DNA of 64,000 nucleotides, taken from the NCBI RefSeq assembly GCF_016522505.1, contig NZ_JAEHOH010000010.1:62001-126000 (forward strand), given 5' to 3'. How positions within the stretch are numbered: the stretch's first letter is position 1; each line of letters begins with the position of its first letter. The position numbers and the translations under genes were made by a program. This stretch comes from Leucobacter chromiisoli (GTDB taxonomy: Bacteria > Actinomycetota > Actinomycetes > Actinomycetales > Microbacteriaceae). The notes below the pieces were generated by a model. The model was not told the DNA's origin, did not search any database, and worked only from the letters and a program-made list of their open reading frames with translations. Positions 9,177 through 17,939 of this stretch are shown piece by piece.

Positions 9177-11842
9177 GCCTGAGCCGGATCCTCGACGCGG
9201 CCGCCGCGGCACGCGCGAGCTCGCACCCGGAATCGGCGCCGGGGATGAACCCAGACGAGCCCGACGAGGTGTTCGCCGCGTTCGAGGAGTGGGCCGCGCA
9301 GGAGCGGGGCCTCCGGCTCTACCCGGCGCAGGAGGAGGCGCTGCTCGGCCTCGCCCTCGGCAGCAACGTCATCCTCTCGACGCCCACCGGCACCGGCAAG
9401 TCGCTCGTCGCGCTCGGCGCCCACTTCATCGCCCTCGCCGAAGGGCGGCGCACCGTCTACACGGCGCCCATCAAGGCGCTCGTCAGCGAGAAGTTCTTCG
9501 ACCTCGTCGATGTGTTCGGCGCCGACCGCGTCGGCATGGTCACGGGCGACACCTCCATCAATCCGGACGCCCCGATCCTGTGCTGCACGGCCGAGATCCT
9601 CGCGAACCTGGCGCTGCGGGATCGCGACACCGGCGGTGTCACCCAGGTCGTGATGGACGAGTTCCACTTCTACGCGGAGCCGGATCGCGGGTGGGCCTGG
9701 CAGGTGCCGCTGCTGCTGATGGGCGACGCCCAGTTCCTGCTCATGTCCGCGACGCTCGGCGACGTCACCGAGCTCGGCGCCGACCTCACGAGGCGCACCG
9801 GTCGCGACACCGCGCTCGTGACCGGCGTCGAGCGACCCGTGCCGCTCACCTTCGAGTACGCGGTCACCCCCGTGCACGAGACGATCGAGCGACTGCTCGA
9901 CGAGCGCAAGACCCCCGCCTACCTCGTGCACTTCAACCAGTCGCACGCGGTCGAGCAGGCGCAGGCGCTCGTCAGCATCCGCCTCATCGACCGTTCCGGG
10001 CGCGACGAGATCGCCGAGGCGATCGGAGACTTCCGCTTCTCAACGGGCTTCGGCGGCACGCTCTCCCGGCTCGTCCGATCCGGCATCGGGGTGCACCACG
10101 CCGGCATGCTGCCGCGGTACCGGCGCCTCGTCGAGCAGCTCGCGCAGCGGGGCCTGCTGCGGGTCATCTGCGGCACCGACACGCTCGGCGTCGGCATCAA
10201 CGTGCCGATCCGCACCGTGCTCCTCACCGCGCTCACCAAGTTCGACGGCGAGCGGATGCGCCGCCTCAGCGCCCGGGAGTTCCACCAGATCGCCGGCCGC
10301 GCCGGCCGGGCCGGCTACGACACCGAAGGCGACGTGATCGCACTCGCGCCCGAGCACGAGATCGAGAACGCCCGGGCCGAGGCCAAGGCGGCGGCGAAGG
10401 CCGCCGACGGTAGGGGCGGGAAGAAGCCGAAGCCCGTCAAGAAGAAGGCCGCCCCGCAGGGCTTCGTCTCCTGGAACGAGGGCACCCTCGAGCGACTCGT
10501 CGGCTCCCAGCCTGAGGCCCTCGTCAGCCGCATGCGGGTGACGCACTCCATGGTGCTCGGCGTCATCGCCCGCGGCGAGGAGCGCGAGGGCGATGCGCTG
10601 CGGGTCATGCGCACGCTCATCTTCGACAGCCACGAGCCCCGCGCCAGCCGGTTCGCGCACGCGCGCACCGCGATCGGAATCTTCCGCACCCTTCGCAACG
10701 GCGGCATCGTCGAGGTGCAGGAGGACGCCCGGGGCCACCGCCTGCTGCGACTCACGGTCGAGCTGCAGGCCAACTTCGCGCTCAACCAGCCGCTCTCGCC
10801 GTTCGCGCTCGCCGCCATCGAGCTCCTCGACCCCGACTCGCCGGAGTACGCGCTCGACGTCGTCTCGATCATCGAGTCGACCCTCGAGGATCCGCGGGCG
10901 ATCCTGCGCGCCCAGGAGCACCGGGCGCGGGGCGAGGCGGTCGCGGCGATGAAGGCCGAGGGGGTCGAGTACGAGGAGCGCATGGAGCGGCTCGAGGAGA
11001 TCACGCACCCGCAACCGCTGAAGGAGCTGCTCGAGGAGGCCTTCGGCGAGTACGCCAAGGAGGTGCCGTGGGCCCGCGACTTCGAGCTCCGGCCGAAGTC
11101 CGTGGTGCGCGACATGATCGAGCGCGCCTTCGGCTTCCGCGACCTCGTCTCCTTCTACCAGCTCGGCCGCTCGGAGGGCAGCGTGCTGCGCTATCTCAGC
11201 GACGCGTTCCGCGCCATCGAGCGCACCGTGCCCGAGCAGGCGAAGAGCGAGGAGCTCGCCGAGCTCATCGAGTGGCTCGGCGAGCTCGTGCGCCAGGTCG
11301 ACTCGAGCCTGCTCGACGAATGGCAGGCCCTCGAAGCTGGAAGCGGAGCTTTCAGCCGAGGGGCTGGTGCCGCACACGGCGGCAGCCCACGGAGCGAAGC
11401 GAGCGAGGGGCCGCTGCCGCCGCGGCCCCGCTCGCTGCTCGCGAACCAGCGGGCGTTCCTGGTCATGGTGCGCAACGCTCTCTTCCGGAGGGTGCAGGCG
11501 GCCGCCTTCGAGCGCTACCACGAGCTCGAGGAGCTCGACGGCTCGGCGGGCGCCGGCCTCGGCGGCGGGTTCGGCGCGGAACGCTGGCGCGACGCGCTCG
11601 ACGGCTACTTCACGGAGTACGACTCCATCGGCGTCGACGCTGCCGCCCGCTCTGCGGCGCTGCTCGAGCTCGACCGCGGCCCCGAAGCCCTCGCGGCGGG
11701 AGTGTGGCGGTTCCGCCAGGTGCTCGCCGACCCCGAGGGAGACCACGACTGGGGCATCGAGGGCGTCGTCGACCTGGGGGCCTCGGAGGAGGCCGGCGAG
11801 GCGGTCGTGAGGGTCGAGCGGGTGGGCCCGCTCACGGGGTAG
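9173..11842 (+). CDS. DEAD/DEAH box helicase (Ski2-like, DUF3516 C-terminus)
   Basis: A superfamily 2 helicase of about 889 residues. Visible motifs are STPTGTGKS (I), TAPIKALVSEK (Ia), DEFHFY (II), SATLGD (III), TDTLGVGINVPI (V) and QIAGRAGRAGYD (VI), in the Ski2-like arrangement. A Lys-rich insert (KKPKPVKKKAAP) follows the helicase core, and a long helical C-terminal half of the DUF3516 type completes it. Such proteins are usual in actinobacteria and are thought to be RNA helicases. Here it is translationally coupled to sbcC, which may only reflect operon packing. A run around residues 723-740 is low in complexity. The 3' end overlaps the convergent GH18 gene by 11 bases. Confidence 0.9.
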   Translation: MSLSRILDAAAAARASSHPESAPGMNPDEPDEVFAAFEEWAAQERGLRLYPAQEEALLGLALGSNVILSTPTGTGKSLVALGAHFIALAEGRRTVYTAPIKALVSEKFFDLVDVFGADRVGMVTGDTSINPDAPILCCTAEILANLALRDRDTGGVTQVVMDEFHFYAEPDRGWAWQVPLLLMGDAQFLLMSATLGDVTELGADLTRRTGRDTALVTGVERPVPLTFEYAVTPVHETIERLLDERKTPAYLVHFNQSHAVEQAQALVSIRLIDRSGRDEIAEAIGDFRFSTGFGGTLSRLVRSGIGVHHAGMLPRYRRLVEQLAQRGLLRVICGTDTLGVGINVPIRTVLLTALTKFDGERMRRLSAREFHQIAGRAGRAGYDTEGDVIALAPEHEIENARAEAKAAAKAADGRGGKKPKPVKKKAAPQGFVSWNEGTLERLVGSQPEALVSRMRVTHSMVLGVIARGEEREGDALRVMRTLIFDSHEPRASRFAHARTAIGIFRTLRNGGIVEVQEDARGHRLLRLTVELQANFALNQPLSPFALAAIELLDPDSPEYALDVVSIIESTLEDPRAILRAQEHRARGEAVAAMKAEGVEYEERMERLEEITHPQPLKELLEEAFGEYAKEVPWARDFELRPKSVVRDMIERAFGFRDLVSFYQLGRSEGSVLRYLSDAFRAIERTVPEQAKSEELAELIEWLGELVRQVDSSLLDEWQALEAGSGAFSRGAGAAHGGSPRSEASEGPLPPRPRSLLANQRAFLVMVRNALFRRVQAAAFERYHELEELDGSAGAGLGGGFGAERWRDALDGYFTEYDSIGVDAAARSAALLELDRGPEALAAGVWRFRQVLADPEGDHDWGIEGVVDLGASEEAGEAVVRVERVGPLTG

Positions 11843-13373
11843 CGAGCAGCGCGGCGACCTCTTCATCGGTGAGCTGTCGCCACGGCGATTCCTGCGGTTG
11901 CACGAGCGAGGCGTCGGGGCTGTCGCCCTGGGTCCACCACTTGGCCTCGTACCCGGTGCCGTCGAAGATCACGCGTGCCCCGCGGCGGTACTCCTCGCCC
12001 TTCTGCCATGCCGGGTAGGCGTCTGCGGGCAGTTGCGGGCGCTCCACCGGTTTCTCGCCGGGCAGCACCGGCCCCAGCAGCCGCCACGGCTGCGCTCCGC
12101 TCTCAGCGGGCTGATCCGGTTGGTCGCCCTGCGTCCACCACTTGGCCTCGTAGACGCTGCGGTGCCAGACGACCTTCGTCTCCGCGGGGTAGGCGACGTC
12201 GACGTCCCAGATGGGGTAGGGGCTCGTCTCGGGATCGTCCTCGGTCCTCTCCGACTCTTCCACCAGGTGCTCGACGGCCTCCTCGGCGATCTGCGTGATG
12301 CCGCCCGGGCGCTGTTCTCGGAGCGTCTTCGAGAACGCGCCCGACTCCTGCGCGACACCGCTGCAGGAGTCGGAGACCTGTTTCGGATCGGGCCAGTTCT
12401 CGTCGCACTCGTCATCCCGGTTGAGGGACCACATCGACATGCGCGTCATCCCGTGCTCCGAGGAGAAGTCGGCGAGAGCCTCCGCGTCGGAGAGGGAGAA
12501 GACCTCGTCGCGCACGTCGTTCTGCCCGATCATCGGCGTGGCCGAGACGCGGCTCCACGCGGTCGCGTCGCCGATCGGTGCGTCGATCTCCTGGTACAGG
12601 GAACGCAGCTGCGCCTGCACCGCCGTCAGACTCTCCCGGATCGTCGGCATCAGTTCTCGACCGCCGGAGTTGTAGTTCATCGTCATCGCGTTGACGCCCG
12701 CCAGCTCGACTCCCGCGTCGAGGTACGCCCGCACAGCCTGCACGCCGTCGAAGGTGAGACCGTCGGGTGCGACCGGCAGCGTGAGCCACACGTCGAGCTC
12801 GCCCGTGTCCGAACGGTCGTCCTGCACCGTCGCGATGGCCCGGGCCTGGCGTTCGACGGCGGTCGCATCGCTCAGCAGGTCCCCCTCGATGTCCATGTCG
12901 ATGCTTCCGAGTTCGTAACGCTCGATCACGCTCCGATACCCCTCGGTCAACGCCGAGGGGTCGTCGCATGCGAGTGCGAGATCGGAGTTGGCCTGGCCGC
13001 CGAACGACACCATCGCCGAGCCGCCGAGCATGCGGAAGCGGGCGAGCCTGCGGTCGAGGTCGAGCGTGTGCTCGGCCTCGTCGAGCCCGTAGACCCCTCC
13101 CCATGCCGGGTCGCAAGCCTCCTCCTGCGATGCCACGACGAACGCGAGCACCACGTTGCGCTGTCCGCTCTCACCGGGAGACTCGAAGGGGATGCTGGGC
13201 GTCGCCGTGACGTCGACGTAGGCGTCGAACCACGGCTTCCGCTCAGCGGCGGCCTGCCGATCCCGCCAGCCCGTCCACGCGTAGCCCAGAGCGAGCACGA
13301 GACCCGCCACGATCAGGATCAGCAGGCTCAGGCGAAACCACGAGAGCCTGCGCCCTGGAAACCACTTCGCCAT
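11832..13373 (-). CDS. membrane-anchored GH18 (chitinase-like) protein with two C-terminal carbohydrate-binding modules
   Basis: A 513-residue exported protein. One hydrophobic segment (about residues 14-34) follows a short Arg/Lys-rich N-terminus, giving a signal anchor with the rest outside the cell. The catalytic domain carries the glycoside hydrolase 18 signature DMDIE (Asp159, Asp161, Glu163). Two CBM5/12-type modules follow, each with AKWWTQGD preceded by a YxxG-x-V-type segment. This predicts binding and possibly cleavage of beta-1,4-GlcNAc polymers (chitin, poly-GlcNAc or peptidoglycan). It lies divergent from a processive glycosyltransferase, so both may act on one surface polysaccharide. 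Confidence 0.85.
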   Translation of the reverse strand: MAKWFPGRRLSWFRLSLLILIVAGLVLALGYAWTGWRDRQAAAERKPWFDAYVDVTATPSIPFESPGESGQRNVVLAFVVASQEEACDPAWGGVYGLDEAEHTLDLDRRLARFRMLGGSAMVSFGGQANSDLALACDDPSALTEGYRSVIERYELGSIDMDIEGDLLSDATAVERQARAIATVQDDRSDTGELDVWLTLPVAPDGLTFDGVQAVRAYLDAGVELAGVNAMTMNYNSGGRELMPTIRESLTAVQAQLRSLYQEIDAPIGDATAWSRVSATPMIGQNDVRDEVFSLSDAEALADFSSEHGMTRMSMWSLNRDDECDENWPDPKQVSDSCSGVAQESGAFSKTLREQRPGGITQIAEEAVEHLVEESERTEDDPETSPYPIWDVDVAYPAETKVVWHRSVYEAKWWTQGDQPDQPAESGAQPWRLLGPVLPGEKPVERPQLPADAYPAWQKGEEYRRGARVIFDGTGYEAKWWTQGDSPDASLVQPQESPWRQLTDEEVAALLATP

Positions 13374-13565
13374 GTACTCCCCGTCTCCCCAGGCCGCAGA
13401 TGGGCTCCCCGGCCGCTGCGTCGCCGTCAGCTATGCTATCGATTCGACGCTCCCGACATGTTCTCGCGCGAATCGCATTCAGTCGGGGACATGCATGCGG
13501 GTGCCGACGCACCCCGGGATAGGGCCCGGGAGCGCTGCGCCGCGGGGGCGGATCTGGGGGATTCG

Positions 13566-15944
13566 ATGGTCAAGGACGAGGGGCCCGCTCGGCGTCGCCA
13601 ATGGGGGGCCGAGCGACGATCCGAACCGCTCGCGATCATGCATTCGCGCCCGAGCCCGGCGGCCATCGTCTGGGCTCGCGCGGCGATCGTCATCACCGCC
13701 CTCTCGTGGTTCGCCTACATGGTCACGACGATCATGCGGATGGTGATCGAGGGACCTCGGGAGTCATTCTCCTTCCACGTCCAGACCTGGGTGTACGGGA
13801 TCACGGTCACGGCTCTCACCTTCTCGGCCATCATGTACCTCACGGCCAGGTACGGCGCCCTCGTGCGTTTCCGCGAGCACCGGCGCGTCGAGCGCGCGTT
13901 GATCGACAGTCACTTCGCCGACTCCGACGGCACCGTCACGGTGCTGATTCCGAGCTACGACGAGGAGCCGGAGGTGGTGCGGTACACTCTCTGGTCGGCG
14001 GCGCTGCAGGAGTTCCCCTCCGTGCGCGTGGTGCTGCTCATCGACGACCGCGAGGACGGCCTGGAGGGAGAGGCGCTCGAGCGGCTCCAGCGCACGCGCG
14101 GTCTGCTCGGGGAGATCTCCGATGCGCTCGAGGCCCCTCGGGAGCGGGCGCTGCGGGCGCTGCGGGAGTTCGAGGAGCGAGCTCCGGAGCATCCCGGCCC
14201 CCGCGACGCGAAACGCGCCGCCGAGGCGTATCTCGAAGCGGCCGTGTGGCTCGACGAGTTCGCCGCCGCCGAGCCCATCGAGGATCACATGTCGGAGTTC
14301 TTCGCCGAGCAGGTGCTGCTCGGCCTGTCGAACGACCTGCGTCTCACCCGGCTCGCCCTGGACGCCGCTCACGATCAGGGCGCCTCGCCCGACCGCGAGC
14401 GGCTCGCGCAGCTGCACCGACGCCTCGTCTGGATCTTCAGCGCCGACATGGACTCCTTCGAGCGGAAGCGGTACGCCTCCCTCTCCCAGGAGCCGAACAA
14501 GGCGATGAACCTCAACTCGTACATCTCGCTCATGGGCGGCCGGTTCCGGGTGTCCAGCGAGACGGGCGAGCGGATTCTCGAACCGCTCGGGCATGACGCC
14601 GCCGACGCCGCCGCCGACCTGGTGATCCCCGACAGCCGCTACCTGCTGACCCTCGATGCCGATTCGCAGCTGCTGCGCGACTACTGCGTGAGGCTGGTCT
14701 ATCTGCTCGAGCAGCCGGAGAACGAGCGCGTCGCCGTGACGCAGACGCCCTACTCCTCGTTCCGCGGGGCGCCCACGCGCATCGAGCGGATCGCGGGAGC
14801 CACGACCGACCTGCAGCACATCCAGCACCAGGGGCTCACCTACTTCAACGCGACCTTCTGGGTGGGCGCGAACGCCGTGATCCGCAAGGTCGCGCTCGCC
14901 GACATCGCGGTCACCGAGACGGTCGGAGGCTTCGAGATCACCACGTACGTGCAGGATCGGACGGTGATCGAGGACACGGAGTCGAGCATCGACCTCGGCC
15001 TGCACGGCTGGACGCTCGAGAACTATCCCGAGCGGCTGAGCTACAGCGCGACGCCCCCCGATTTCGGCTCGCTCATCGTGCAGCGGCGGCGCTGGGCGAA
15101 CGGCGGGCTGCTGATCATGCCGAAGCTGGTCGAGATGGTGCGTGCGAAACGCGGAACCCCGATGCGCGTACGCGCGACCGAGAAGATGCTGCGCACCAAC
15201 TACATGTCGTCGCTCGCGTGGGCGAGTTTCGGCCTGCTGTTCCTGCTCTTCTTCCCCTTCGACTCGAGGTTGCTGAGCCCGCTCGTCGTGGCGGCGGCCC
15301 TGCCGTACTTCCTCTCGATGGGGTTCGACCTGCGCGCGAGCGGCCATCGCTACGGCGACATCCTCCGCATCTACGGTTTCAACCTCGTGCTGTTGCCGGT
15401 GAACCTGGCCGGAGTGCTGAAGTCGATCCAGCAGGGGGTGACGGGCGAGAAGATCCCGTTCGCCCGCACGCCGAAGGTGGTCGGGCGAACCGCGGCTCCG
15501 GCCGTGTACGTGATCCTGCCCTACGTGATCATCGGGTTCTCGGTGTTCACGGCGGTGCGCGACTTCCAGGTCGCCAACTGGGGCAACGCCATCTTCGCGA
15601 CCTTCAACGCGATCATGGCGACATGGGCGACGATCTCCTACATCGGGGTTCGCGCCTCGATCGTGGACGCGGCGCTCGGCATCGTCGGCTGGCTCTACGT
15701 GCCCGAGAAGAAGGCCGCGGCGGAGCGCAAGCCCGCTCCCGACCCGGCCGCCCAGATCAACTGGCAGGCGATCCTCTATCACGGCGACCGTCGCCTGCGT
15801 CGGGACCTCGTCCGGACGAGCGATCGGAGGCGCCGCCTCAGCACGATGCGGGTCGGTTTCCACGCACCCGCTCGCTCCGGAGCGGAGCCCGCCGCACGCG
15901 AGAGCGCTGCAGCTCCTGAGCGGTCGGAGCCGCCCGGCGCCTGA
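13566..15944 (+). CDS. processive family 2 glycosyltransferase (cellulose/chitin synthase-like), membrane protein
   Basis: A polymer-forming GT2 enzyme of about 792 residues. Two hydrophobic segments precede a large cytoplasmic catalytic domain, and about four to five more follow it. Landmarks are VLIPSYDEEP, the DxD-like LDADSQ, the acceptor motif TED-like IEDTESS and the QRRRW motif, all typical of synthases that polymerise and export a beta-glycan. A long acidic helical insert (roughly residues 150-300) is unlike ordinary cellulose synthases. The ATG at 13566 follows a GGGGG stretch by six bases; upstream in-frame ATGs at 13458 and 13491 remain possible. A TATGCT element near 13431 may be the -10 box. 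The product sugar is not determinable. Confidence 0.85.
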   Translation: MVKDEGPARRRQWGAERRSEPLAIMHSRPSPAAIVWARAAIVITALSWFAYMVTTIMRMVIEGPRESFSFHVQTWVYGITVTALTFSAIMYLTARYGALVRFREHRRVERALIDSHFADSDGTVTVLIPSYDEEPEVVRYTLWSAALQEFPSVRVVLLIDDREDGLEGEALERLQRTRGLLGEISDALEAPRERALRALREFEERAPEHPGPRDAKRAAEAYLEAAVWLDEFAAAEPIEDHMSEFFAEQVLLGLSNDLRLTRLALDAAHDQGASPDRERLAQLHRRLVWIFSADMDSFERKRYASLSQEPNKAMNLNSYISLMGGRFRVSSETGERILEPLGHDAADAAADLVIPDSRYLLTLDADSQLLRDYCVRLVYLLEQPENERVAVTQTPYSSFRGAPTRIERIAGATTDLQHIQHQGLTYFNATFWVGANAVIRKVALADIAVTETVGGFEITTYVQDRTVIEDTESSIDLGLHGWTLENYPERLSYSATPPDFGSLIVQRRRWANGGLLIMPKLVEMVRAKRGTPMRVRATEKMLRTNYMSSLAWASFGLLFLLFFPFDSRLLSPLVVAAALPYFLSMGFDLRASGHRYGDILRIYGFNLVLLPVNLAGVLKSIQQGVTGEKIPFARTPKVVGRTAAPAVYVILPYVIIGFSVFTAVRDFQVANWGNAIFATFNAIMATWATISYIGVRASIVDAALGIVGWLYVPEKKAAAERKPAPDPAAQINWQAILYHGDRRLRRDLVRTSDRRRRLSTMRVGFHAPARSGAEPAARESAAAPERSEPPGA

Positions 15945-15947
15945 GAG

Positions 15948-16379
15948 CTATCCCCCGGAGCCCCCGGAGGCCTCCGAGCCCTCCACGGCCTCGACGAGGA
16001 GGCGCCCCGCGCGCTCGGCGTCGAGGCCGAGTTTGCGCAGGCGCGCCGCAGCCTCGATCGCGATCCTCCGCGCCGCGGCCTCCACGGGGTCGTCGCCGAG
16101 CGACACGAAGGTGCCGGCGCGCCCGCGCCCCTCGACGACGCCGCTCTCCTCGAGGGCGCGGTACGCAGAGGCGACCGTGTTCGCGGCGAGCCCGAGCTCG
16201 GCCGCCAGCGCGCGCACCGTGGGCAGCCGCTGCCCGGGTCGCAGCGAGCCCGATGCGACCCCTCGCACCACGGCGTCGTGCAGCTGGCGGAACGGGGGCG
16301 CCGAGGAGCCCGGATCGAGGGCGAGCAGCCGCGCCGCTGCCGCCTGGTCCGCCCTGTGGTCCTTCGCTTCGTGCGTCAT
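15948..16379 (-). CDS. GntR family transcriptional regulator
   Basis: A 143-residue one-domain regulator. The winged-helix GntR domain covers roughly residues 25-95: PPFRQLHDAVVRGVASGSL, then RPGQRLPTVRALAAELGL and NTVASAYRALEESGVVEGRG. The short C-terminal helix pair (HxERAGRLLVEAV type) resembles the YtrA subfamily, which usually controls ABC transporters or envelope functions. Convergent with the glycosyltransferase (three bases apart) and divergent from ppx. Target genes are unknown. Confidence 0.9.
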   Translation of the reverse strand: MTHEAKDHRADQAAAARLLALDPGSSAPPFRQLHDAVVRGVASGSLRPGQRLPTVRALAAELGLAANTVASAYRALEESGVVEGRGRAGTFVSLGDDPVEAAARRIAIEAAARLRKLGLDAERAGRLLVEAVEGSEASGGSGG

Positions 16380-16445
16380 GGGTTCAGCGTAGGCGATCGC
16401 GGATCGGGCGCCGCACGCCCACGGCTCGGGCGCCGCCCGCCCGCG

Positions 16446-16482
16446 TTGTTGCGGCGCCCGGGAAACCCATAGACTTTCCGCC
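16446..16482 (+). promoter_or_regulatory. predicted promoter of the ppx-cdd-deoA operon
   Basis: A TTGTTG -35 box (16446-16451) and a TAGACT -10 box (16470-16475) are separated by 18 bp. Transcription should begin at about 16482-16483, at the ATG of the Ppx/GppA gene, so the mRNA would be leaderless. No Shine-Dalgarno sequence precedes that ATG, in agreement. Confidence 0.55.
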
Positions 16483-17454
16483 ATGCGCCTCGGAGTGATC
16501 GACGTCGGATCCAACACCGTCCACCTGCTCGTCGTGGACGCGCACCCCGGGGCGAGCCCCGTGCCCTACCACTCCGAGCGGTCGGTGCTTCGGCTGATGC
16601 GGTACCTCGACGCCGATGGCGCGATCACGGAGGAGGGCGTCGTCCGCATCGTCGACGCGATCAGGAGGGCGGTCGAGACGATCGCCGAGATCGGCGTCGA
16701 CGACGTGATCCCGACCGCCACCTCGGCGATCCGGGAAGCCGCGAACGGCGAGGAGGTGCTCGCCCGCATCACCCGCGAGACGGGCGTCGAGCTGCGGGTG
16801 CTCTCGGGGGAGGACGAGGCGCGGATCACGATGCTCGCCGTGCGGCGCTGGCTGGGCTGGTCGGCGGGGGAGGTGCTGCTGTTCGACATCGGCGGCGGTT
16901 CGTTCGAGATCGCCCAGGGGGCCGACGAGTACCCCGACGTGCAGGTCTCGCTGCCGCTCGGTGCCGGCCGTTCGACCATCAACTTCCTCGCCGAGGATCC
17001 GCCGCCTCGGGAGGCCGTGTCCCGTCTGCGGGCGCACGCGCGGGCCGAGTTCACGCGGGTGCGCGAGGAGCTGTTCTCGGATCGACCGCGCCCCAAGCGC
17101 GTCGTGGGCACCTCGAAGACGATCCGCTCGCTCGCCCGGCTCATCGGCGGGCCCTCGGACCCGGAGACCGGCGATCTGGCGCAACTGCACTACGCGGGCC
17201 TGAAGGAGTGGGAGCCGTCGCTGCGGAGCATGCCGGGCTCCGTGCGCGAGTACCTGCCCGGGATCACGCCGGAGCGCGGCTATCAGATCATGGCCGGGGC
17301 GGTCGTGCTGCGCACCGCGATGAAGGTGTTCGGGGTGTCGACGCTCACCATCTCGCCGTGGGCGCTGCGCGAGGGCATCGTGCTGCGCTACATCGACGCG
17401 CTCGACGGGCGCGGCGCCGAGCCGGTCAGCGCGCTGATGGGCAGCCCGGCATGA
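16483..17454 (+). CDS. Ppx/GppA phosphatase family protein (exopolyphosphatase)
   Basis: A 323-residue member of the ASKHA-fold Ppx/GppA family, hydrolysing inorganic polyphosphate or pppGpp. The N-terminal GVIDVGSNTVHLLV is the first phosphate-binding loop, LFDIGGGSFEI the second, and TATSAIREA and SGEDEARI are conserved between them. At 323 residues it is the short, two-domain form without the C-terminal HD-like domain of E. coli Ppx, as is usual in actinobacteria. First gene of an operon with cdd and deoA, coupled by ATGA at 17451-17454. Confidence 0.92.
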   Translation: MRLGVIDVGSNTVHLLVVDAHPGASPVPYHSERSVLRLMRYLDADGAITEEGVVRIVDAIRRAVETIAEIGVDDVIPTATSAIREAANGEEVLARITRETGVELRVLSGEDEARITMLAVRRWLGWSAGEVLLFDIGGGSFEIAQGADEYPDVQVSLPLGAGRSTINFLAEDPPPREAVSRLRAHARAEFTRVREELFSDRPRPKRVVGTSKTIRSLARLIGGPSDPETGDLAQLHYAGLKEWEPSLRSMPGSVREYLPGITPERGYQIMAGAVVLRTAMKVFGVSTLTISPWALREGIVLRYIDALDGRGAEPVSALMGSPA

Positions 17455-17939
17455 GCGAGGCCGGGCGCGGGATCGACTGGGAGGCGCTGCGCTCGGCGGC
17501 CGTCGCCGCCGCGGATCGCGCCCACGCCCCCTACTCGGGCTTCCGGGTCGGGGCGGCCGCGCTCGTCGACGACGGCCGGATCGTCACCGGCTGCAATGTG
17601 GAGAGCGCCTCCTACGGTCTGACCCTCTGCGCCGAGTGCGGCCTTGTCTCCGCACTGCACGCCGGCGGCGGGGGACGGCTGCGGGGCTTCGTCTGCGTCG
17701 ACGGCGACGGGCGCACCATCACCCCGTGCGGGCGGTGCCGCCAGCTGCTGTTCGAGCACGCCGTCGAGGGGATGCTGCTGGAGACGGGATCGGGGCCGCG
17801 CGGGATCGAGGAGCTGCTGCCGGACGCGTTCGGTCCGCGCGATCTCGCGGGGCGGCGGGATCGGGACGGCGAGGGCCGCGCCGAGGGGGATCGGGGTTCG
17901 GATCCGGACCCCGCCGAGGAGTCGGGGCCGGCGCGATGA
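17451..17939 (+). CDS. cdd: cytidine deaminase
   Basis: Deaminates cytidine and deoxycytidine to (deoxy)uridine in pyrimidine salvage. The 162-residue protein has the tetrameric zinc-enzyme signature: CAECG (Cys ligand and catalytic Glu) and PCGRCRQ (two further Cys ligands). APYSGFRVGAA and GCNVESASYG are the usual substrate-binding segments. The last ~35 residues are a charged Arg/Asp/Gly-rich tail beyond the normal family length. The start overlaps the ppx stop and the end overlaps deoA by ATGA. Paired with thymidine phosphorylase it forms a nucleoside catabolism unit. Confidence 0.95.
   Translation: MSEAGRGIDWEALRSAAVAAADRAHAPYSGFRVGAAALVDDGRIVTGCNVESASYGLTLCAECGLVSALHAGGGGRLRGFVCVDGDGRTITPCGRCRQLLFEHAVEGMLLETGSGPRGIEELLPDAFGPRDLAGRRDRDGEGRAEGDRGSDPDPAEESGPAR

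Noticed and set aside
13764-15863. Long minus-strand open frame opposite the glycosyltransferase
   Set aside because: It is Arg/Gly/His-rich without domains and lies opposite a gene with clear GT2 motifs; it is a by-product of high G+C.
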